Shown here piece by piece: positions 8,655 to 14,911 of a stretch of 17,546 nt of DNA. The stretch spans positions 1-17,546 of the forward strand of contig CAMYMO010000081.1 in the NCBI GenBank assembly GCA_947259425.1. Reading direction: 5' to 3'. The position numbers were made by a program, and so were the translations under genes. The DNA is from an uncultured Ectothiorhodospiraceae bacterium (lineage in GTDB: Bacteria; Pseudomonadota; Gammaproteobacteria; UBA6429; Thiohalophilaceae). Every line of letters begins with the position of its first letter. The stretch's first letter is position 1. A model generated the notes under the pieces. The model saw nothing but the letters and a program-made list of their open reading frames with translations. It made no database searches and was not told where the DNA came from.

Positions 8655-8702
8655 TGAATTACTAAGGTACTATCCGATTCATAATACATTATGAATACTA
8701 AG
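8655..8702. promoter_or_regulatory. Operator-like cluster: 9-bp inverted repeat flanked by direct repeats
   Basis: ATTCATAAT (8677-8685) and ATTATGAAT (8688-8696) form a perfect inverted repeat around a 2-base centre. The half-site TGAAT also occurs at 8655-8659. Both plus-strand TGAAT copies are followed by ACTAAG (8661-8666 and 8697-8702), giving a direct repeat about 36-37 bases apart. The arrangement in a divergent spacer suggests a binding site for a dimeric regulator. No T-tract follows and the centre is too short for a hairpin loop, so a terminator is unlikely. Confidence 0.4.
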
Positions 8703-8843
8703 TAGACAATATTTAAATTGGGTTGTCGCACAGGAGACAGAAGGGGTAATTACTATGTGCTAAAAAGGGGCCGCTTTTACCATCATGTTAAGGAAACATG
8801 AACAAGCTAACTAATAAATATATTTATTGTGTGAATTGAAACC

Positions 8844-8850
8844 AAGGAGA
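8844..8850 (+). promoter_or_regulatory. Shine-Dalgarno of the carbonic anhydrase gene
   Basis: AAGGAGA lies 6 bases before the ATG at 8857. It is the strongest ribosome-binding site in this region. It fixes the real start of the carbonic anhydrase upstream of the frameshift. Confidence 0.75.
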
Positions 8851-8856
8851 GTAAAA

Positions 8857-9650
8857 ATGAGGTTTAACGTTAAAAATATAGTAATCGCGGGCATGATGTC
8901 TTCAACGATTGCGCTAAGTTCGTTACCTATGGCACAAGCTGCAGAATGGAGCTATGAAGGGAATACCGGTCCGGAATTTGGGGTAGCTTAGCAGAAGAAT
9001 ATTTTTTGTGTTCTGAAGGTCAGGAGCAGTCACCGATTAATATCGTTTCCGGGTTAATTTCTGGGTTAACAACCAATGCAAATCTACAAGGACTTAAAAC
9101 AAAATATGATAGTGCCGCATTAAATGTGCAAAACAACGGTCATACTATACAAGTGAATATGGCACCTGGCAGTACGATTAAAACACCCACGGGCCGTTAT
9201 TCTTTATTACAATTTCATTTCCATTTTGAAAGTGAACATAGCGTAGACGATGCACACACTGCACTCGAAGCACATTTTGTGCACATGAATAAAAAAGGTC
9301 AACTTGGCGTGTTAGGTGTGTTTATCAAACAAAGCCATGATGGTGAAGAAAATAAAGCATTAAAAATAATCCTGGCCAATGCGTCACATGAAGTTGCAAT
9401 AAAGGATTTGAACGAAGAACTTGATCTGGAAAACCTTTTACCTGACGATGATATCGAAGATTTTTGGCATTACAAGGGTTCCTTAACGACGCCACCTTGT
9501 TCTGAAGGTGTTAAGTGGTATGTGGCAAAAAAACATATCCATGCTTCTCATACACAAATTGAAACGATGGCGACCTTGTTGCATCACAATAGCTATCGTC
9601 CGACTCAACCATTAAATGGTCGTGCAATATATGACGTGAAAGACGATTAA
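8857..9650 (+). pseudogene. cah: Periplasmic alpha-carbonic anhydrase, interrupted by a one-base frameshift
   Basis: This would be a zinc enzyme interconverting CO2 and bicarbonate in the periplasm. The ATG at 8857 starts a signal peptide ending in MAQA-A, then EWSYEGNTGPE. That frame hits TAG at 8989-8991 after 44 codons. The rest of the protein continues from about base 8979 in the +1-shifted frame (WGSLAEEYFLC...QSPINI) to the stop at 9648-9650. Restoring one base in the TTT at 8977-8979 gives a seamless 264-residue protein. In that numbering the zinc ligands are H121, H123 and H140, the gate residues T211/T212 sit in LTTPPC, and C52/C215 could form the disulfide usual in bacterial members. 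The His spacing of 19 is the bacterial type. A TTG-started ORF at 9006 lacks export and conserved N-terminal residues, so it is unlikely to be the real start. Everything else looks intact: either a sequencing error or a very recent mutation. Confidence 0.85.
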
Positions 9651-9675
9651 ATTTCAAAAGCTCTATTAAATGATT

Positions 9676-9708
9676 AACCGTCACTTTTTATAAGTGGCGG
9701 TTTTTTTT
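9676..9708 (+). terminator. Intrinsic terminator after the carbonic anhydrase gene
   Basis: CCGTCACTT (9678-9686) pairs with AAGTGGCGG (9692-9700) with one G-T pair around a 5-base loop, and flanking AA/TT can extend it. Eight T residues follow at 9701-9708. It begins about 26 bases after the stop codon. Confidence 0.85.
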
Positions 9709-9768
9709 GATTAATCTGCATGAACTTTTGGCATTAACCTGATTGTCACTATGTGGATATAGTCATGC

Positions 9769-9796
9769 TTGACTTCCAATTTGTAATAGCTATGGT
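9769..9796 (+). promoter_or_regulatory. Candidate sigma-70 promoter of the globin operon
   Basis: TTGACT (9769-9774) and TATGGT (9791-9796) are separated by 16 bases, about 34 bases upstream of the globin ATG. They match consensus at 5/6 and 4/6 positions. It lies just past the upstream terminator, where a new promoter is expected. I found no convincing NsrR, NorR or FNR/DNR site near it. Confidence 0.4.
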
Positions 9797-9829
9797 TAAT
9801 AAAGCTTCAATCCTTAAAAGGAAACACGT

Positions 9830-10198
9830 ATGTCAGATACTTTATATGAACGGTTAGGTGGCGAAGCAGCAGTTAATGCTGCTGTGGATATCTTTTATCG
9901 GAAAGTACTTAGTGATGATTCTATTAGCCATTTTTTTGATTCCACTGACATGGGTGAACAACGGGCAAAACAAAAATCATTTTTGACAATGGCATTCGGT
10001 GGCCCAAATAATTATAGCGGGAAAGACTTGCGTGAGGCACATAAAGGCCTGGTCGAACAGGGTTTAGGTGAATCTCATTTCACCGCTGTGGCACAGCACC
10101 TTCAAGCAACCCTGACTGAACTAGGTGTAGCAGAAGACTTGATCAACGAAGTGATGACCATTGCAGCAAGCACGCATGATGATGTATTAAACCTATAA
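9830..10198 (+). CDS. glbN: Group 1 truncated haemoglobin (GlbN type)
   Basis: This 122-residue 2-on-2 globin binds haem and O2/NO; members act as NO dioxygenases or in redox protection. The opening LYERLGGEAAV, the GG at residues 57-58 and REAHKGL (proximal F8 His = H71) are characteristic. Aligned by eye to Synechocystis GlbN as I recall it, Y23 is B10 Tyr, and Q44 and Q48 are E7 and E11. K47 replaces the distal E10 His46 that ligates the haem there. Chlamydomonas THB1 has Lys at this place and shows His-Lys ligation. H116 is near, one position off, the His that forms the covalent haem link in cyanobacterial GlbN. An AAAAGGAA run just upstream is a good Shine-Dalgarno. The gene precedes a reductase by 14 bases, so the pair is probably co-transcribed and functionally linked. 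Confidence 0.94.
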   Translation: MSDTLYERLGGEAAVNAAVDIFYRKVLSDDSISHFFDSTDMGEQRAKQKSFLTMAFGGPNNYSGKDLREAHKGLVEQGLGESHFTAVAQHLQATLTELGVAEDLINEVMTIAASTHDDVLNL

Positions 10199-10212
10199 TT
10201 ATTTTCTGTCCA

Positions 10213-11202
10213 TTGACTACGATACTTTTTGAAGGAAATACTTTAGATTGTACGGACGCAGAATCGGTGCTCGATTGTTTGCTGCGTCATGGTATAAAAG
10301 TTAGTTATTCCTGTAAAATGGGAACATGTCAAGCATGCCTACTCAAAGCAGAGGGATGTGAATTACCGGCTGGAACACAAACAGGCTTACCAAAGAACCT
10401 TAAACTAGAAAATTATTTCTTGTCATGTTTGTTTTACCCTGATTCAGACATAAAGGTATCGCAGACAACAACATCAAGCTTATTCAAAAAAGCAGTCGTG
10501 GTTGAAAAAAATAAATTCACTGATGATATTCTTCAGTTAATTTTAGAGCCTCTTGATGTGTTCGAGTTTTATGCCGGACAATTTGTCAATCTAAAAGCGG
10601 AAGGTGAAACTGTACGAAGTTACTCATTAGCAAGTAATCCGAATGAATCAGAACGGCTTGAGTTGCATATTAAACGGATGAGAAATGGGTGGATGAGCAA
10701 TTGGTTGTTTGATGAATTGTTGGTTGGTGATCAAGTGGAATATCAGGGGGCAAATGGAACTAGCTTTTATACAAAGGATAATTCTGATAAACCTATGCTA
10801 TTAATTGGTACCGGAACCGGATTGGCACCTTTATTAAGTATTATTCGATACGCTCTTAGTGTTGGGCATCGTGGTGAGATTATTTTATATCATGGTACCC
10901 GGCATGCAACGGGATTATATCTTAATAGTCAGTTAATCGCTTTGGCCGATAAAGTTAAAAACTTTTCCTATTTTGCGTGTCTGTCTGGTGAAATAGAGTT
11001 TGACGGTACTTTGCACGGACGCGCGAATGATTTAGCATTACAAAAATATAAAGATCTCACTGGTTGGCAGGTATACTTATGCGGTGAACCGGAAATGGTT
11101 AAGAAAACACAACGATGTGCCTATCTTGCGGGAGCAAATCTGGATGAGATTCATACAGATCCATTTAACCTAAGGGACTTAAGAAAACGTCGTAGAAAAT
11201 AA
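10213..11202 (+). CDS. 2Fe-2S ferredoxin / FAD / NAD(P)H oxidoreductase
   Basis: This 329-residue, probably cytoplasmic reductase passes electrons from NAD(P)H through FAD to a plant-type 2Fe-2S centre and on to a partner. Residues ~1-85 are the ferredoxin domain with ligands C34, C39, C42 and C72 (Cx4Cx2C...C). Residues ~90-185 form the FAD domain with RSYS at 135-138. Residues ~190-329 form the NAD(P) domain with GTGTGLAP at 199-206 and CGEP at 290-293. This is the layout of phenol/methane/toluene monooxygenase reductases and AscD-like reductases. No oxygenase lies nearby; the preceding globin is the obvious candidate partner. The start is TTG with no visible Shine-Dalgarno: upstream in-frame codons run back into glbN without ATG or GTG, so coupling to glbN translation is likely. 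The C-terminus ends in a very basic RKRRRK tail. Confidence 0.9.
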   Translation: MTTILFEGNTLDCTDAESVLDCLLRHGIKVSYSCKMGTCQACLLKAEGCELPAGTQTGLPKNLKLENYFLSCLFYPDSDIKVSQTTTSSLFKKAVVVEKNKFTDDILQLILEPLDVFEFYAGQFVNLKAEGETVRSYSLASNPNESERLELHIKRMRNGWMSNWLFDELLVGDQVEYQGANGTSFYTKDNSDKPMLLIGTGTGLAPLLSIIRYALSVGHRGEIILYHGTRHATGLYLNSQLIALADKVKNFSYFACLSGEIEFDGTLHGRANDLALQKYKDLTGWQVYLCGEPEMVKKTQRCAYLAGANLDEIHTDPFNLRDLRKRRRK

Positions 11203-11241
11203 TTTTAAAAGAATATGCTAATAATTTTGGGATGGGGAAAA

Positions 11242-12567
11242 ATGAATCAACATAGGAATGTTGTAAAATTAACGTGGTTAGCGCTATTGTCATTACCGAT
11301 GTTGGTCTCTTGTTCATTCTTTGAAAAAGAAGATCCACTAGCCCGAGAACGAGCTGAATTAAAATCCGAAGTAGATAGTTTTTTTGCAATATATTGGCGT
11401 GCGGCAAAAATATCAGCTCGTTCATTACCTGTCACCGGAAACGAATCGGGCTTGGATTTTGAAGCACTCCAATCGGAGACTAACCAAAAATTCAAATTCG
11501 GAACGAATTTAAGTAAGATTTATAACTATGTAAATGCATCTGTTATCGCCGGCGATAAAACAATTGAACGTCCAACTTTTACAACTTCAGGTTATTTACA
11601 AATTGCAAAAGAAATACTGTCGCTAAAAGAAACGGTAATTAATACGGATGAAGACCAGTTCCCAACTCTGATGGAAGTCGTTGCAAGAACTCATAAGGCG
11701 TTAAAAATAGAGATGGCTCCAATCCCTGAAAATTGGTCATCTGCATATGAGCATTGGGTTTTTGCTTTAATAATGGAATCGAGACTTTCTCCTGGTGCTT
11801 GGAAAACTTACGAGTTAGATAAACTAAATCCACGTGAACTAGATAAGACTGACTATCAGGTATTGGCAGCTGCACATAAATCAATCAATTTGATTCGTAA
11901 CGGCTGGAATTTCCTGGCAATTGAAAATACGACCGATGCCCTGGAAATACTGGATGGAAAGATTGAGCTCTCAAATGATTTTAACTCGATTTATTTGAAT
12001 TTAGACACGATGTCGAATGAAAAAAGTTTTGTTATACAAATGCGAGCAATCTTAAAATTAATGCGTGGTTTTGCTCGTTTCAAAACTGAGGATGAAGAAC
12101 TGGAAGTTGTCGCATTACAGGATTTATCAGAGGCATTAGATGACTTTAACCAGCTAGGCTTAAATAATGAATTAACCTGGATGACTAGCTTGTTTGTTTA
12201 TATTAAACAAGGCAAGAGTGATGAAGCGATAGAAACGATCGATAGACTAAAGGCAAGCCCATATATCAGTGCTAAAGAGCGTCAATTACTCGAAAACACT
12301 AAAACGGCTTTAAAAAACCGTGATCCGGAATCAGCTTTTAATATTGTTACCGATAAAATTTCCATGTCGCAAATAGGCTATCAGTACGCGCAATCTCGAT
12401 TCTCAGATGTCGAATGGAAAAGATTAATTGAACGTACTGAACTGGGTAAAAAGCTTATAAATTTATTTCCGGAATTAACCAAGAACTATGAAAAAGCCAA
12501 AAAGTATTTAACTGCGGAAAAGTTAAAAGCAGAGGGCAAGGCATTGTTCGATAATCTATCAAAATAA
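11242..12567 (+). CDS. Predicted lipoprotein, function unknown
   Basis: I do not recognise this 441-residue protein. It has a lipoprotein signal: basic N-terminus (K9), hydrophobic residues 10-22, and a lipobox LVSC with the acylated Cys at 24. Ser at +2 suggests sorting to the outer membrane by the Lol system. The mature part is hydrophilic and appears almost wholly alpha-helical, with many Leu/Ala/Glu/Lys-rich segments and repeated Trp-containing helices (NGWNFLA, ENWSSAYEHW, DYQVLAAAH), which would suit a helical-repeat scaffold; no catalytic motif is visible. The ATG at 11242, preceded by GGGG, is preferred over the ATG at 11215 because it gives a standard lipoprotein signal. It starts 39 bases after the reductase stop, so it may belong to the globin operon. 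No terminator follows it clearly. Confidence 0.75.
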   Translation: MNQHRNVVKLTWLALLSLPMLVSCSFFEKEDPLARERAELKSEVDSFFAIYWRAAKISARSLPVTGNESGLDFEALQSETNQKFKFGTNLSKIYNYVNASVIAGDKTIERPTFTTSGYLQIAKEILSLKETVINTDEDQFPTLMEVVARTHKALKIEMAPIPENWSSAYEHWVFALIMESRLSPGAWKTYELDKLNPRELDKTDYQVLAAAHKSINLIRNGWNFLAIENTTDALEILDGKIELSNDFNSIYLNLDTMSNEKSFVIQMRAILKLMRGFARFKTEDEELEVVALQDLSEALDDFNQLGLNNELTWMTSLFVYIKQGKSDEAIETIDRLKASPYISAKERQLLENTKTALKNRDPESAFNIVTDKISMSQIGYQYAQSRFSDVEWKRLIERTELGKKLINLFPELTKNYEKAKKYLTAEKLKAEGKALFDNLSK

Positions 12568-12642
12568 GCGTATTATTAAAAACAAATCATAAATGGGCAA
12601 TAATTAAACAATTAAATGCACAAGCAAGATAAAAACACACTT

Positions 12643-12672
12643 TTGGTAAACATTACTATTTTTGCATATTAA
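12643..12672 (+). promoter_or_regulatory. Weak candidate promoter for hppA
   Basis: TTGGTA (12643-12648) and TATTAA (12667-12672) are separated by 18 bases, about 110 bases before the hppA ATG. Each matches consensus at 4/6 positions. The 214-base spacer 12568-12781 is AT-rich and holds no other recognisable signal. Confidence 0.25.
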
Positions 12673-12781
12673 TCATAGTTATGCTGTGAACATGATATTG
12701 AATGGTGATGAGCTCGAAAATAGGGCACAGTTAGCACAATAATAAAATCACTAACCTAACACGAGTCAAAAGGGGTATACC

Positions 12782-14803
12782 ATGGAACAAGCACTCATGA
12801 TTGCCATCGGCTGTGCTATTGTCGCGGTTGTTTACGGCCTTATCTCAATATCATCCATTCTAAAATTATCGGAAGGTAATGATGATATGAAACGCATCTC
12901 AAAAGCGATTCAGGATGGTGCGTCTGCCTATCTTAAACGACAATATGTAACGATTTCGATTGTCGGTGTCATTTTGTTTATTCTAATTTATATTTTACTT
13001 GATTCACCTGCAACAGCGATTGGATTTCTAATCGGTGCGATTTTATCAGGTGCTGCGGGTTTCATCGGGATGCATGTTTCCGTCAGGTCAAATGCACGTA
13101 CCGCCGAGGCGGCTCGTGGTGGATTAAATAAGGCCTTAGGCGTAGCGTTCAAAGGCGGAGCGATTACCGGCATGTTAGTAGTCGGCTTAGGCTTGCTTGG
13201 TGTGGCCGGTTTCTATGCGGTCTTATTGCAAATGGAGGTTAAAGATGCATTACATCCTTTGGTTGGTTTGGCCTTTGGTGGCTCATTAATTTCAATTTTT
13301 GCTCGGCTGGGTGGAGGTATCTTTACCAAGGGTGCAGATGTTGGGGCTGATATTGTGGGTAAGGTAGAGGCAGGCATTCCTGAAGACGATCCGCGTAACC
13401 CGGCCGTGATCGCAGATAACGTCGGCGACAATGTTGGTGATTGTGCAGGCATGGCCGCGGATTTATTTGAAACGTATGCGGTGACGGTGATTGCGACTAT
13501 GCTGTTGGGAAGTTTGTTATTCACCAATTTAGGCCAACAAGCCATATTGTATCCGTTGGTTCTCGGAGGTGCGTCCATCATTGCTTCGATCATAGGCACA
13601 TTTTTTGTGAAAGCGTACGAGGGTGGCAAGATCATGAATGCGCTTTATCGTGGGTTGGCGGTATCTGGCGTACTTGCCGCGATTGCATTTTATTTTATCA
13701 CCAAAGATATGATGGCCGATTTTGAAGGTGGCTATATGAGCCTGTTTTGGTGTGCATTGATCGGTTTGGGACTGACGGCCGCGATGGTGGTGATAACCGA
13801 ATATTATACGGCAACGGAATATAAACCGGTTCGACATATTGCTGAGGCCTCTACGACTGGAGACGGTACCAATGTTATCGCTGGTTTAGGCGTTTCCATG
13901 AAATCAACAGCGGCACCGGTTATTGCCGTATGTGCATCTATATACGGTGCATATGAGCTTGCTGGTTTATATGGCATTGCGATTGCGGCAACGTCGATGT
14001 TATCGATGACTGGGATCATCGTCGCCTTGGATGCGTATGGTCCAATTACGGATAATGCGGGTGGCATTGCCGAAATGGCAGAACTTGATGAATCCATTCG
14101 TAATATAACCGACCCGTTAGATGCCGTTGGTAATACCACAAAGGCCGTGACAAAAGGATACGCAATTGGTTCGGCAGCGCTTGCCGCACTTGTTTTATTT
14201 GCTGATTTTACTCATGGGTTGGAAAAGGCGGGTATTTCCGTGAGTTTCGATTTATCTGATCACATGGTCATTATTGGTTTATTTATTGGTGGATTGGTAC
14301 CTTATTTATTTGGTGCAATGGCCATGGAGGCTGTTGGTCGTGCTGCAGGTGGTATCGTTAATGAAGTCCGACGCCAGTTTAGAGAAATGCCAGGCATTAT
14401 GGATCGCAGTGAACGCCCAGACTATTCTCGTGCTGTAGATATGTTAACGCGCTCAGCAATTAAGGAGATGATGATACCGTCATTACTGCCAATCGCCGTA
14501 CCGTTATTTGTCGGGCTGGTACTTGGTCCGAAAGCGCTGGGTGGTCTATTGCTTGGTACTATTATTACGGGTCTATTTGTTGCCATTTCGATGACAACCG
14601 GTGGTGGAGCCTGGGATAATGCTAAAAAGTATATTGAAGACGGCAATTTTGGCGGTAAAGGTTCCGATGCTCACAAAGCCGCTGTAACCGGGGATACCGT
14701 AGGTGATCCGTATAAAGATACCGCCGGACCGGCTATCAACCCGTTAATCAAGATCATTAACATTGTTGCACTGTTGATAATTCCCATATTACCAACCATG
14801 TAA
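12782..14803 (+). CDS. hppA: Membrane-bound H+-translocating pyrophosphatase, K+-independent type
   Basis: This 673-residue integral membrane enzyme hydrolyses pyrophosphate and pumps protons, with about 16 membrane helices expected. The substrate/Mg2+ motifs are complete: DVGADIVGKVE (residues 186-196), EDDPRNPAVIADNVGDN and DCAGMAADLFE, including D186, D190, D212, D216 and D220. Near the C-terminus a third conserved acidic region (GDTVGDPYKDTAGPA) completes the active site. GNTTKAVTKGYA at 450-461 has K454 and T457, the pair that marks K+-independent H+-pumping pyrophosphatases; K+-dependent enzymes have Ala at the Lys position. AAAAGGGG 6 bases before the ATG is a strong Shine-Dalgarno. 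It appears to be a single-gene unit, bounded by a spacer and a strong terminator. Confidence 0.97.
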   Translation: MEQALMIAIGCAIVAVVYGLISISSILKLSEGNDDMKRISKAIQDGASAYLKRQYVTISIVGVILFILIYILLDSPATAIGFLIGAILSGAAGFIGMHVSVRSNARTAEAARGGLNKALGVAFKGGAITGMLVVGLGLLGVAGFYAVLLQMEVKDALHPLVGLAFGGSLISIFARLGGGIFTKGADVGADIVGKVEAGIPEDDPRNPAVIADNVGDNVGDCAGMAADLFETYAVTVIATMLLGSLLFTNLGQQAILYPLVLGGASIIASIIGTFFVKAYEGGKIMNALYRGLAVSGVLAAIAFYFITKDMMADFEGGYMSLFWCALIGLGLTAAMVVITEYYTATEYKPVRHIAEASTTGDGTNVIAGLGVSMKSTAAPVIAVCASIYGAYELAGLYGIAIAATSMLSMTGIIVALDAYGPITDNAGGIAEMAELDESIRNITDPLDAVGNTTKAVTKGYAIGSAALAALVLFADFTHGLEKAGISVSFDLSDHMVIIGLFIGGLVPYLFGAMAMEAVGRAAGGIVNEVRRQFREMPGIMDRSERPDYSRAVDMLTRSAIKEMMIPSLLPIAVPLFVGLVLGPKALGGLLLGTIITGLFVAISMTTGGGAWDNAKKYIEDGNFGGKGSDAHKAAVTGDTVGDPYKDTAGPAINPLIKIINIVALLIIPILPTM

Positions 14804-14825
14804 TAACTACTGGCCTGATTGTTAG

Positions 14826-14858
14826 ACCCGGTTGAATCAGCTTCAACCGGGTTTTTTT
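14826..14858 (+). terminator. Intrinsic terminator of hppA
   Basis: A perfect 11-bp stem, ACCCGGTTGAA (14826-14836) with TTCAACCGGGT (14842-14852), closes a 5-base loop. It runs into T residues to 14858. It begins 22 bases after the hppA stop and ends about 53 bases before the next gene. Confidence 0.93.
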
Positions 14859-14911
14859 ATGCGCATCATTTAATGGTATAGTATTCAATTCAGGTCACTA
14901 TTCTAATTATT

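Larger units (their letters stand above)
8501..8856. other. Divergent AT-rich intergenic spacer
   Basis: These 356 bases separate the divergent starts of the exported protein and the carbonic anhydrase. I see a candidate minus-strand promoter near 8523-8551, a dyad/direct-repeat cluster at 8655-8702, and a 13-codon ORF at 8798-8839 (ATG after AGGA) that ends 17 bases before the carbonic anhydrase start. No tRNA, known riboswitch or terminator is recognisable. No convincing plus-strand promoter stands out; purine-rich stretches near 8730-8745 and 8764-8769 are unexplained. Confidence 0.6.

Noticed and set aside
8798..8839. 13-codon ORF (ATG after AGGA) as a leader peptide before the carbonic anhydrase
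   Set aside because: It has a plausible ribosome site but no run of regulatory codons and no attenuator-like hairpin after it. Such short ORFs are frequent in AT-rich DNA.
9006..9650. TTG-started ORF as an independent cytoplasmic carbonic anhydrase
   Set aside because: It lacks a Shine-Dalgarno site and begins inside the conserved region. The upstream frame supplies a perfect signal peptide and the family N-terminus, so it is the tail of a frameshifted gene.
9707..9720. TTGAT followed by N4 as an FNR/DNR-type site upstream of the globin
   Set aside because: Only the first half matches; the second half reads CTGCA instead of ATCAA. It also overlaps the terminator T-tract.
13213..14139. Minus-strand ORFs of 100-140 codons inside hppA
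   Set aside because: They are low-complexity Pro/Ala/Ser/Ile-rich antisense translations of a GC-skewed conserved gene, and they overlap each other.
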